Below are positions 17,926 to 25,167 of a stretch of DNA of 64,000 bases, in pieces (position 1 is the first letter of the stretch; every line of letters begins with the position of its first letter). A program made the translations under genes and the position numbers. Under the pieces are notes generated by a model. It made no database searches. It was given only the letters and a program-made list of their open reading frames with translations, and was not told where the DNA came from. The DNA lies in assembly GCF_050496545.1 (NCBI RefSeq), contig NZ_JBNVZV010000006.1:124001-188000 (forward strand), in the 5' to 3' direction. The DNA is from Phycicoccus avicenniae_A. Lineage in GTDB: Bacteria > Actinomycetota > Actinomycetes > Actinomycetales > Dermatophilaceae.

Positions 17926-18528
17926 TCAGGCGCGGGCCGCGCTCGCCGCCTCCTGGGCCACGCGGCGCAGCGCGACGAGCACGGGGTCGATCATCACCGT
18001 CCCGACGACGACGGTGTGCATCGCCTCGGCCGCGCTCGTGGCCCGGAGCGCGAGGTCGACGTCGGCCTCGGCGACGGCCCGCATCGCCTCGGCGTAGCGG
18101 CGCAGCGACTCCGGGGGGAGCGGCACCCCGGCCGCTCGCGCCGCCTCGAGCGCCCGCCCGAGCTCGGCGACGAAGGGGCCGTCCTCCCAGGTGCACCACC
18201 CGAGCTCCGCGAGCAGCGCGAGCACCTCCGGTGATGCGTGGGTGCCGGCCTCGTCCCCCGCGAGGGTGGAGTGCGCGGTGCCGAGCAGCTCGTGGCGCGA
18301 GGGGGGCGGGGCCTCGAGGGCGCCGACGATGCGGCGGACCGCGGCCAGGCTCACCCCGCCGTGCTCGACGAGGGCGCGCACGAGGCGGACCCGCTCGACG
18401 TGCTCCTCGCCGTAGTCGGCCGAGGTGCGGCTCGTCGGCAGACCGGGGGGGAGCAGCCGCTCGCGCAGGTAGAACTTCAGCGTGTGGACGGGGACGTCGG
18501 TCCGCTCCGCGAGCTCCGAGATGCGCAC
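17926..18528 (-). CDS. MerR-family transcriptional regulator
   Basis: 200 residues. The N-terminal winged helix-turn-helix (RISELAERTDVPVHTLKFYLRERLLPP) and the following RVRLVRALVEHGGVSLAAVRRIV match MerR_1. The C-terminal effector domain is helical and has no conserved metal-binding Cys cluster, suggesting an organic ligand. The GTG start is preceded by AAGGAG at 6 nt; an earlier in-frame ATG at 18642 would run across the divergent promoter. The divergent DUF4188 gene and the dyads between the two suggest autoregulation and control of that gene. Confidence 0.8.
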   Translation of the reverse strand: MRISELAERTDVPVHTLKFYLRERLLPPGLPTSRTSADYGEEHVERVRLVRALVEHGGVSLAAVRRIVGALEAPPPSRHELLGTAHSTLAGDEAGTHASPEVLALLAELGWCTWEDGPFVAELGRALEAARAAGVPLPPESLRRYAEAMRAVAEADVDLALRATSAAEAMHTVVVGTVMIDPVLVALRRVAQEAASAARA

Positions 18529-18570
18529 CCTCGCTCCTTCGTCGTGCTGCGACCCGGCGCCCGCCGGGTC

Positions 18571-18626
18571 TTGACACCGGATAGTGCCACTGTCCACCAT
18601 GGTGTCACCAGAGAGTCGCACTATCC
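18571..18626. promoter_or_regulatory. MerR-type operator/promoter between merR and the DUF4188 gene
   Basis: TTGACA (18571-18576) is directly followed by the near-perfect dyad GGATAGTG-C-CACTGTCC (18579-18595, one mismatch). A third half-site CACTATCC (18619-18626) lies next to the DUF4188 ribosome site. TGACACC (18572-18578) is mirrored by GGTGTCA (18601-18607). A dyad in the promoter spacer is where MerR proteins bind. The -10 box is weak. Confidence 0.65.
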
Positions 18627-18640
18627 AGTCAGGAGCCCCC

Positions 18641-19138
18641 ATGGACCGCGTGACGCACGCCTACGACGGACCGCTGACCGTCTTCCTCATCGGCCTGCGG
18701 GTGCACAAGCCCTGGAAGTGGCGCATCGTCCAGCAGGCCGGCGCCGCGATGCCACGGATGATCGTCGAGCTGGAGAAGAACAAGGCCGCCGCCGCGCGCG
18801 GCGAGGAGGAGTCCCTGGGCTATCTCGGCAGCCGCTCGACCGTGCACCTCATGGCCACGACGATGATCCAGTGGTGGCGCAGCACCGAGGACCTCTACGC
18901 CTACGCCAATGCCGCCGACCACCTGCACCGCCCGGCCTGGACCGAGTTCTACACGGTCGCCAAGGCCGACCCGTCGGCGGTCACCATCTGGCACGAGACC
19001 TACTCCGTCGAGGCGCACGGCGCCGAGAGCATCTACTCCGGCCCGAAGCCCTTCGGGCTCGGCGGTCTGGCCGGCGTCCTCCCGGTCGGGCGGCGTGGCG
19101 AGGCGGCCCGACAGCGGATGGGCTCCGGCCTGGGCTGA
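18641..19138 (+). CDS. DUF4188 monooxygenase-like protein
   Basis: 165 residues matching the DUF4188 family: LTVFLIGLRVHKPWKWRIV, YLGSRSTVHLMATTMIQWWRSTEDLYAYA and WTEFYTV. The family has a dimeric ferredoxin-like fold with a helical N-terminus. It is sometimes annotated as a monooxygenase and related to aldoxime dehydratase-type proteins, but the activity is unproven. The ATG has AGGAG 6 nt upstream. It lies divergent from a MerR regulator, so expression is probably inducible by a small molecule. Confidence 0.75.
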   Translation: MDRVTHAYDGPLTVFLIGLRVHKPWKWRIVQQAGAAMPRMIVELEKNKAAAARGEEESLGYLGSRSTVHLMATTMIQWWRSTEDLYAYANAADHLHRPAWTEFYTVAKADPSAVTIWHETYSVEAHGAESIYSGPKPFGLGGLAGVLPVGRRGEAARQRMGSGLG

Positions 19139-19148
19139 GTCCGGTCCC

Positions 19149-19487
19149 TCAGGCCACGTCCGAGCGGGCCCGGGAGGCGAGGTCGCAGACGAGGGCGTCC
19201 AGGCGGCTGTCGCCGGTGGCGGCGTGCACGAGCCACGCGCCCCGCAGGTCCGCCCCGGTCGGCCACCGGTTCTCCCACGTGACGAGCCGCTCGGCGAGCA
19301 GGTCGAAGGCGTCGTCGCACAGCTCGGGCGCGAAGACGACCACCGGCGTGTGCGCCCGGGTCAGCGCGGCCGCCCGGCGAGCCGCCACCGGGCCCCCGCC
19401 GACGACGACGGCCACCCGGTCCGGGCGCGGGAAGGCCAGCAGGCGCGTGCGGTCACGCGCGACGCGCTGGGCGGGCGTCGAGGTCAT
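19149..19487 (-). CDS. Short CysG/Met8-like precorrin-2 dehydrogenase-type NAD(P)-binding protein
   Basis: 112 residues. AVVVGGGPVAARRAAALTRAHTPVVVFAPE is the dinucleotide-binding start of siroheme synthase N-terminal domains (GGGxVAxRR). ENRWPTGADLRGAWLVHAATGD follows, also as in that family. Full precorrin-2 dehydrogenases continue for another 80-100 residues with a dimerisation/ferrochelatase region; this protein stops at DLASRARSDVA. It is either a minimal stand-alone domain or a degenerate copy. GAGGAG precedes the ATG. It is the gene downstream of ndgR on the same strand, with an 83-bp gap. Confidence 0.65.
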   Translation of the reverse strand: MTSTPAQRVARDRTRLLAFPRPDRVAVVVGGGPVAARRAAALTRAHTPVVVFAPELCDDAFDLLAERLVTWENRWPTGADLRGAWLVHAATGDSRLDALVCDLASRARSDVA

Positions 19488-19570
19488 GGCGGCTCCTCGG
19501 TCGGCTGCCCCGAGGCTGCCGCACCGGTGTTGCCATCGGCCGCACGCCGTGTTGCGTGTGTGTTTCGCTC

Positions 19571-20314
19571 TCAGGCGTTGTTCTGCGCGTCCTGCTGCGC
19601 CGCGTGCCGGGTGAGGACCTCGGTCAGCTTGTTCGCGCCCGCCATGACCGTCGCCGCGTGCAGCCGGCCGGGCTGGCGCGAGAGCCGCTCGATGGGCCCC
19701 GAGATGGACACGGCCGCGATGACCCGGCCCGAGGGGGAGCGCACCGGTGCCGAGACCGAGGCGACCCCCGGCTCGCGCTCGCCGACGCTCTGGGCCCAGC
19801 CGCGGCGCCGCACCCCGGAGAGCGCGGTCGCCGTGAACGCCGCGCCCTGGAGGCCGCGGTGCAGCCGGTCCGGCTCCTCCCACGCGAGCAGGATCTGCGC
19901 GGCCGAGCCGGCGCGCATCGACAGCGTGGCGCCGATCGGGATGGAGTCGCGCAGGCCCACCGGGCGCTCGGCGGCCGAGACGCAGACACGGTACTCGCCC
20001 TGGCGCCGGAAGAGCTGGGCCGACTCGTTCGTGTGGTCGCGCAGCGCACCGAGCACCGGGCCGGCGGCGGCGAGCAGCCGGTCCTCGCCGGCGGCCGCGG
20101 CCAGCTCGCCGAGGCGCGGGCCGAGCACGAACCGGCCCTGGAGGTCGCGGGTCACGAGCCGGTGGTGCTCGAGCGCGACCGCCAGCCGGTGCGCCGTCGG
20201 GCGGGCGAGGCCCGTGGCGGTGACGAGCTGGGCGAGCGTCGACGGGCCGGCCTCGAGGGCGGAGAGGACGACGGCCGCCTTGTCGAGGACACCGACCCCA
20301 CTACTGTTGTCCAT
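19571..20314 (-). CDS. ndgR: IclR-family regulator NdgR (leucine/nitrogen metabolism)
   Basis: 247 residues. The N-terminus MDNSSGVGVLDKAAVVLSAL and the core RRRGWAQSVGEREPGVASVSAPVR match the highly conserved actinomycete NdgR/LtbR, which controls leuCD and other amino-acid genes. The helix-turn-helix is LAQLVTATGLARPTAHRLAVAL (about 33-55). The C-terminal IclR effector domain follows. The start at MDNSSGVGV is chosen over an ATG 7 codons earlier because it is the family start. It lies divergent from leuC across 155 bp with dyads. Confidence 0.92.
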   Translation of the reverse strand: MDNSSGVGVLDKAAVVLSALEAGPSTLAQLVTATGLARPTAHRLAVALEHHRLVTRDLQGRFVLGPRLGELAAAAGEDRLLAAAGPVLGALRDHTNESAQLFRRQGEYRVCVSAAERPVGLRDSIPIGATLSMRAGSAAQILLAWEEPDRLHRGLQGAAFTATALSGVRRRGWAQSVGEREPGVASVSAPVRSPSGRVIAAVSISGPIERLSRQPGRLHAATVMAGANKLTEVLTRHAAQQDAQNNA

Positions 20315-20322
20315 GCACTGAT

Positions 20323-20349
20323 ACTGCAGTCTCATTGCCTGAGACGCAA
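20323..20349. promoter_or_regulatory. Candidate NdgR operator between ndgR and leuC
   Basis: Overlapping dyads lie just upstream of ndgR: the palindrome ACTGCAGT (20323-20330), GTCTCA-TTGCC-TGAGAC (20329-20345), and TTGC-N7-GCAA (20335-20349). NdgR is known in related bacteria to bind the ndgR-leuC intergenic region; which dyad is used here is inference. Confidence 0.5.
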
Positions 20350-20469
20350 GTCCATGGGCGGTGGGCCCGTGCGAATCTCGGGAGGACGGCGACGACGCTC
20401 CGGCGGACGTCGCGCGCGAACAGTCGTCCGGGCCACCCCCGGGCGAGCCCGACTCGGAGGTGTCGACAG

Positions 20470-21882
20470 ATGGCCGGAACCCTGGCCGAGAAGGTGTGGG
20501 AGCAGCACGTCGTGCGGCGCGGTGAGGGCGAGCCCGACCTGCTCTACATCGACCTCCACCTGCTCCACGAGGTGACCAGCCCCCAGGCCTTCGACGGCCT
20601 GCGGCTCGCGGGCCGGCCGGTGCGCCGGCCCGACCTGACGCTCGCCACCGAGGACCACAACGTCCCGACCACGCCCGGCCCGATCACCGACCCGGTGAGC
20701 CGCACCCAGGTCGAGACGCTGCGCCGCAACTGCGAGGAGTTCGGCGTCACGCTCTACCCGATGGGCGACGCCGAGCAGGGCATCGTGCACGTCGTCGGCC
20801 CGCAGCTGGGGCTCACCCAGCCGGGCATGACCATCGTCTGCGGCGACAGCCACACCTCCACCCACGGCGCCTTCGGGGCGCTCGCGTTCGGCATCGGGAC
20901 CTCCGAGGTCGAGCACGTGCTCGCCACGCAGACCCTGCCGCTCAAGCCCTTCCGCACGATGGCCGTCACGGTCGAGGGTGAGCTGCAGCCCGGTGTCACG
21001 GCCAAGGACATCGTCCTCGCCGTCATCGCGAAGATCGGCACCGGCGGTGGGCAGGGGTACGTCCTCGAGTACCGCGGCAGCGCGATCCGCGCCCTCTCGA
21101 TGGAGGCGCGGATGACGGTGTGCAACATGTCGATCGAGGCCGGCGCGCGGGCCGGGATGATCGCGCCCGACGAGACGACCTTCGCCTACCTGGAGGGCCG
21201 CGACCACGCGCCGACCGGGGCCGAGTGGGACGCCGCCGTGGCCGCCTGGGGCGAGCTGCGCAGCGACGACGACGCCGAGTTCGACGCCGAGGTCGTCCTC
21301 GACGCCGCGAGCCTCACCCCGTTCGTCACCTGGGGGACCAACCCCGGCCAGGGCAGCCCGCTCGGCGAGGCCGTGCCCGACCCCGAGGCGATGGGCGACG
21401 ACAACGACAAGGTGGCCGCGCAGCGGGCCCTCGAGTACATGGGCCTGACCGCCGGGACTTCGTTGCGCGAGATCCACGTCGACACCGTCTTCGTGGGGTC
21501 GTGCACCAACGGCCGCATCGAGGACCTGCGCGCGGCCGCGGACGTCATCAAGGGCCGACAGGTCGCCGACGGCGTGCGGATGCTCGTCGTGCCGGGCTCG
21601 GCGCGGGTGCGCCTCCAGGCCGAGGGCGAGGGGCTGGACCGCGTGTTCACCGAGGCCGGCGCCGAGTGGCGCCTGCCCGGCTGCTCGATGTGCCTCGGCA
21701 TGAACCCCGACCAGCTCGCGCCGGGGGAGCGCAGCGCCTCGACCTCGAACCGCAACTTCGAGGGCCGGCAGGGCAAGGGTGGGCGCACCCACCTCGTCAG
21801 CCCGCTCGTCGCCGCGGCGACGGCGGTGCGCGGCACGCTCTCGAGCCCGGCCGACCTCGACCCCGTGGAGGCGAACGCCTGA
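20470..21882 (+). CDS. leuC: 3-isopropylmalate dehydratase large subunit
   Basis: 470 residues, aconitase fold. It carries the motifs VCGDSHTSTHGAFGALAFGIGTSEVEHVLATQ, GSCTNGRIEDL and GCSMCLGMN; the Cys residues of the last two, with an earlier Cys, bind the 4Fe-4S cluster. With LeuD it isomerises 2-isopropylmalate to 3-isopropylmalate in leucine synthesis. GGAGG is 10 nt before the ATG. The 155-bp leader shows no run of Leu codons, so classical attenuation is not evident; control by the divergent NdgR is likely. leuD overlaps its stop by 1 base. Confidence 0.97.
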   Translation: MAGTLAEKVWEQHVVRRGEGEPDLLYIDLHLLHEVTSPQAFDGLRLAGRPVRRPDLTLATEDHNVPTTPGPITDPVSRTQVETLRRNCEEFGVTLYPMGDAEQGIVHVVGPQLGLTQPGMTIVCGDSHTSTHGAFGALAFGIGTSEVEHVLATQTLPLKPFRTMAVTVEGELQPGVTAKDIVLAVIAKIGTGGGQGYVLEYRGSAIRALSMEARMTVCNMSIEAGARAGMIAPDETTFAYLEGRDHAPTGAEWDAAVAAWGELRSDDDAEFDAEVVLDAASLTPFVTWGTNPGQGSPLGEAVPDPEAMGDDNDKVAAQRALEYMGLTAGTSLREIHVDTVFVGSCTNGRIEDLRAAADVIKGRQVADGVRMLVVPGSARVRLQAEGEGLDRVFTEAGAEWRLPGCSMCLGMNPDQLAPGERSASTSNRNFEGRQGKGGRTHLVSPLVAAATAVRGTLSSPADLDPVEANA

Positions 21883-22472
21883 TGGAGAAGTTCACGACGC
21901 ACACGGGTATCGGTGTGCCGCTGCGCCGCAGCAACGTCGACACCGACCAGATCATCCCGGCGGTCTACCTCAAGCGGGTGACACGCTCGGGGTTCGAGGA
22001 CGGCCTCTTCGCCGCCTGGCGGAACGACGAGACCTTCGTCCTCAACGACCCGACGTTCGCCGCGGGATCGGTGCTCGTCGCCGGTCCGGACTTCGGTACC
22101 GGGTCCTCCCGCGAGCACGCGGTGTGGGCCCTCATGAACTACGGGTTCCGGGTCGTCATCTCCTCCCGCTTCGCCGACATCTTCCGCGGCAACAGCGGCA
22201 AGCAGGGCCTGCTCACGGCGCAGTGCTCCCAGGACGACGTCGAGCTGCTCTGGAAGCTCCTCGAGAACGAGCCGGGCACCTCGGTCACCGTCGACCTCGA
22301 GTCGCGCACCGTGTCCGCCGGCGACCTCGTTGCGGCCTTCGAGGTCGACGAGTACACCCGCTGGCGCCTCCTGGAGGGTCTCGACGACATCAGCCTGTCG
22401 CTGCGGCACGAGCAGGACATCACGGCCTTCGAGGGCGCCCGTCCGGCGTGGAAGCCGGTCGTCACCGCCTGA
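21882..22472 (+). CDS. leuD: 3-isopropylmalate dehydratase small subunit
   Basis: 196 residues, of usual length. MEKFTTHTGIGVPLRRSNVDTDQIIPAVYLKRV at the N-terminus and GPDFGTGSSREHAVWAL, the swivel-domain substrate loop, identify LeuD. Its ATG overlaps the leuC TGA (TGATG), so translation is coupled to give equal subunit amounts. A hairpin 14 bp after the stop probably ends the operon. Confidence 0.96.
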   Translation: MEKFTTHTGIGVPLRRSNVDTDQIIPAVYLKRVTRSGFEDGLFAAWRNDETFVLNDPTFAAGSVLVAGPDFGTGSSREHAVWALMNYGFRVVISSRFADIFRGNSGKQGLLTAQCSQDDVELLWKLLENEPGTSVTVDLESRTVSAGDLVAAFEVDEYTRWRLLEGLDDISLSLRHEQDITAFEGARPAWKPVVTA

Positions 22473-22485
22473 CCTGTGCGGCAGG

Positions 22486-22504
22486 ACCGTTGTCGCACAA
22501 CGGT
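22486..22504 (+). terminator. Hairpin terminator after leuD
   Basis: A perfect 8-bp stem ACCGTTGT-CGC-ACAACGGT followed by TCCCGTCT. It is suitably placed to end leuCD, though the U-tract is imperfect. Confidence 0.55.
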
Positions 22505-22527
22505 TCCCGTCTGCCACCGGTGGCTGA

Positions 22528-22590
22528 GGCACCCGTCGGACGGGCCGTCCGGAGTGGTACTGGTGGGGCGGATGTGACTCGGCGGGTGCC
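22528..22590. other. Nested inverted-repeat element between leuD and the HU gene
   Basis: Outer arms GGCACCCG (22528-22535) and CGGGTGCC (22583-22590) are perfect. Inside is the palindrome CGGACGG-G-CCGTCCG (22537-22551) and a weaker GAGT/ACTC arm (22552-22555 with 22577-22580). Together these could fold as a three-way junction. The 268-bp gap contains no gene. It may be a structured RNA, a regulatory leader or a protein-binding site for the HU promoter. Confidence 0.4.
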
Positions 22591-22740
22591 AAACCGTCTG
22601 TCGCGCAACCGGAACACGCCGAGAGAGTTGTGGACGTCCCTGTCCGACAGGCATACCGTCAGGTCCAAGGTCGGTCTCATCCGGCCGTCACGCCACCAGC
22701 GTCGGTGCGTCAGCCCGGCGCCCATCCATGGAGGAAGCAC

Positions 22741-23445
22741 GTGAACAAGGCAGACCTCATCAAGGAGCTCGAGAAGACGCTCGGCAGCCGCAAGGCCGCC
22801 AACGACGCCCTGGAGACCGTCCTCGACACGATCGTCCGCGAGGTCGTCCGTGGCGGGAAGGTGGCCATCACCGGGTTCGGCACGTTCGACCGCGCCGAGC
22901 GGGCGGCCCGCACCGGCCGCAACCCCCACACCGGCACCTCGGTGCGCATCCCCAAGAGCAAGTCGCCGCGCTTCCGCCCGGGCACCGCGTTCAAGGCCTT
23001 CACCAAGAAGCCGAGCAGCCTGCCCAAGGCCGCCCCGGCCACCGGTCGCGCCAGCGCGGGCTCGGCCGGCGCCGTCGCCGCTCCGGCGAAGAAGGCCGCC
23101 GCCAAGAAGACGGCCACGAAGTCGGCCGCCAAGAAGGCGACGCCCGCGAAGACCGCGGCCAAGAAGACCGCGACGAAGGCGGCGGCACCGGCCAAGGCGG
23201 CCGCGAAGAAGGTGGCCACCAAGGCGGCTCCCGCCAAGACCGCGGCGAAGAAGACGGCGACCAAGGCCGCCGCGCCCGCGAAGAAGGCCGCCGCCAAGAA
23301 GGCGCCGGCCAAGACCGCCGCCAAGAAGGCTCCCGCGAAGAAGGCGCCGGCGAAGACCGCCGCGAAGAAGGCCCCGGCCAAGAAGGCGCCCGCCAAGAAG
23401 GCGCCGGCGAAGAAGGCCCCGGCCAAGAAGGCCGCGAAGCGCTGA
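22741..23445 (+). CDS. hupB: HU-type nucleoid protein with Lys/Ala-rich C-terminal tail
   Basis: 234 residues. The N-terminal about 90 residues are a standard HU fold (NKADLIKELEKTLGSRKAANDALE, GKVAITGFGTF and RTGRNPHTGTSVRIPKSK with the DNA-clamp arm). The remaining about 140 residues are repeats of the KKAPAK/KKTATK type, as in mycobacterial HupB/Hlp and streptomycete HupS, resembling histone H1 tails. It compacts and protects DNA. The GTG has GGAGGA 7 nt upstream; the nearby ATG at 22728 is out of frame. Monocistronic, preceded by an unusual intergenic region. Confidence 0.93.
   Translation: MNKADLIKELEKTLGSRKAANDALETVLDTIVREVVRGGKVAITGFGTFDRAERAARTGRNPHTGTSVRIPKSKSPRFRPGTAFKAFTKKPSSLPKAAPATGRASAGSAGAVAAPAKKAAAKKTATKSAAKKATPAKTAAKKTATKAAAPAKAAAKKVATKAAPAKTAAKKTATKAAAPAKKAAAKKAPAKTAAKKAPAKKAPAKTAAKKAPAKKAPAKKAPAKKAPAKKAAKR
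23086..23442 (+). repeat. Degenerate 15-bp tandem repeats encoding the HU tail
   Basis: Units encode K-K-A-P-A or K-K-T-A-T. They are most regular at about 23290-23436, where GCCAAGAAGGCGCCG-type units recur with synonymous third-base changes. Such tracts can expand or contract by slippage. The repeats are explained by coding and are not a CRISPR array. Confidence 0.75.
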
Positions 23446-23475
23446 CCGGACGGCCGGGCGGGCCCGTCCCTCAGC
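23441..23475. terminator. Bidirectional hairpin between hupB and cofC
   Basis: GCTGA (23441-23445) pairs with TCAGC (23471-23475), and GGACGG (23448-23453) with CCGTCC (23464-23469). The arms include both convergent stop codons. Confidence 0.5.
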
Positions 23476-24319
23476 GGATGGTCTCGCCCGGCCCGATCCC
23501 CACGATCCACACCCGGGTCGCGGCCGTGCCCGCGGCGTCGAGCTCGAGGCTCACCCGCTGACCGACCCGCAGGTGGAGCAGCCCGCTGTCGCGCAGCGCC
23601 TCCAGCGGGACCCCCACCTCGCGGCCGTCGTCGAGCAGCGCACTGCCGCCGTCGTCTCCGGGCACCCGGTGGATCGTCGCCTGCACGCCCGGCAGGGTAG
23701 CGCGGGCCAGGGCCGCACGGGTGTGCGGGCCGACACCGAGCTCGATCGCGAGAGCGAAGGACGCCGCGTCGTCGACGTCCGTGCGCAGCCCCGGGGCGTC
23801 CACCTCGAGCCGCTCCCAGCCCAGCTCCACGTGCCGGGCGGCGCTGCCCGCGCCGAACCGCGTCGGAGGCACCACGCCTCCCGAGGGCAGGTGCAGGAGA
23901 GCGGTGCCCGTGCCCTCGGCATCCGGCACCATGACCGGTCCCCGGCCGTGGGCCGCGGTCAGGGCCGCCACCAGCTCCTCGGCCCGTATCGCGGGGTGGT
24001 CGGCGAGGAGCACCGTGGTGCCGCTGACGCCGAGCGCCCCGGCGGCGGCGAAGCCCGCGGAGACGGCCGCATCGAGGCCGCCTCCGGGGTCGGCGACGAC
24101 CCGGAGGCCGTCCGAGACCACGCCGGCGCGCACCCCCGGGTCGGACGTCACGACGAGGACCACGGCGTCCGGCAGGGCGGTCGTGGCCGCGGCGAGGGTG
24201 TCGCGGGCGAAGGCCTCGGCAAGGGAGCGGCGCGTCCCCTCCGGCAGGTCGAGGCGCGACTTCGCGAGCGGTCCGCCCTTGACGGGCACGACGACCGCGA
24301 GCTCCGGGGGAGTGGCCAC
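23471..24319 (-). CDS. cofC: Phosphoenolpyruvate/2-phospholactate guanylyltransferase (CofC/FbiD) with extra C-terminal domain
   Basis: 282 residues from a GTG. The N-terminal about 210 residues are CofC-like: AVVVPVKGGPLAKSRLD, VTSDPGV, ADPGGGLDAAVSAGF and the metal-site segment LLADHPAIRAEELV, where the usual ADLP reads ADHP. The enzyme makes the GDP-activated precursor of cofactor F420. A further about 70 residues (from ATIHRVPGDDGGSALLDD to the end) form what looks like a small beta-barrel, not part of typical CofC. No other F420 genes are in the window. It converges on hupB. Confidence 0.8.
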   Translation of the reverse strand: MATPPELAVVVPVKGGPLAKSRLDLPEGTRRSLAEAFARDTLAAATTALPDAVVLVVTSDPGVRAGVVSDGLRVVADPGGGLDAAVSAGFAAAGALGVSGTTVLLADHPAIRAEELVAALTAAHGRGPVMVPDAEGTGTALLHLPSGGVVPPTRFGAGSAARHVELGWERLEVDAPGLRTDVDDAASFALAIELGVGPHTRAALARATLPGVQATIHRVPGDDGGSALLDDGREVGVPLEALRDSGLLHLRVGQRVSLELDAAGTAATRVWIVGIGPGETIR

Positions 24320-24408
24320 GACCCGATCCTGCCAAGCGGACGTGGCGCGCTCGACATCACCCCGACCGCGGACCAGAATGCGGTGACCCCCAGCACGGAA
24401 GGCGCCAG

Positions 24409-25167
24409 GTGAGCACCCCCACGGACAACTCCCGTCCCTTCGGCTACCGGTTCGCCATCGCCGTCCTCCGCCCGCTCTTCCGCGCCGTCACCCGCCGCGA
24501 CTGGTCCGGCGCCGAGAACCTCCCCACCGAGGGCGGGTGGGTGGTCTGCCCCAACCACGTGTCGCACGTCGACCCGCTGGCCTTCGCGCACTACCTCGTC
24601 GACCACGGTCGCTCGCCGCGCTTCCTCGGGAAGAACGAGGTCTTCCGGGTGCCCTTCGTCGGGTGGGTGCTGCGCTCGGCCGACCAGATCCCCGTGCACC
24701 GCGAGTCGGGGCGGGCCGCCGACGCCTACCGCTCGGCGGTCGCCGCCGTGCGCGCGGGCAAGTGCGTCGCGATCTACCCCGAGGGCACGCTGACCCGCGA
24801 CCCCGACCTCTGGCCGATGCGCGGCAAGACCGGCGCGGCTCGCGTCGCCCTCGCGACCCGGTGCCCCGTCGTGCCGGTCGCCGTGTGGGGGCCGCAGGAC
24901 ATGCTCGCGCCGTACGCGAAGCGCCCGCGGCTGTTCCCCCGCAAGGTCATGCACGTCCGGGCCGGTGCGCCCGTCGACCTCGACGACCTGTACGACCGCC
25001 CGGTGACGCCCTCGGTGCTGCTCGAGGCCACCGACCGCATCATGACCGCCATCACCACCGAGCTCGAAGCACTGCGCGGCGAGCACGCGCCCCGGGTACG
25101 GTTCGACCCACGGCGGGCCGGTGTCACCCCGACCGGACGACCCCGACCCCTCGAGGAGGCATCGTGA
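24409..25167 (+). CDS. plsC: 1-acyl-glycerol-3-phosphate acyltransferase family (PlsC-like)
   Basis: 252 residues. The catalytic NHVSHVDP gives H50-x4-D55, and the substrate/phosphate-binding block YPEGTLTRDPDLW is present, as is VVPVAVWGPQDML. The family transfers a second acyl chain to lysophosphatidate during phospholipid synthesis. The GTG start is preceded by GGAAGG. The stop overlaps the gpsA start by 4 bases, pairing two steps of glycerophospholipid formation in one operon. A C-terminal basic extension is unremarkable. Confidence 0.85.
   Translation: MSTPTDNSRPFGYRFAIAVLRPLFRAVTRRDWSGAENLPTEGGWVVCPNHVSHVDPLAFAHYLVDHGRSPRFLGKNEVFRVPFVGWVLRSADQIPVHRESGRAADAYRSAVAAVRAGKCVAIYPEGTLTRDPDLWPMRGKTGAARVALATRCPVVPVAVWGPQDMLAPYAKRPRLFPRKVMHVRAGAPVDLDDLYDRPVTPSVLLEATDRIMTAITTELEALRGEHAPRVRFDPRRAGVTPTGRPRPLEEAS

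Noticed and set aside
20315..20469. Leucine leader peptide or attenuator before leuC
   Set aside because: No short reading frame with clustered Leu codons and no paired alternative hairpins were seen.
23086..23442. Regularly spaced repeats resembling a CRISPR array
   Set aside because: The repeats are in-frame 15-bp codon repeats of the HU tail with no unique spacers and no cas genes.
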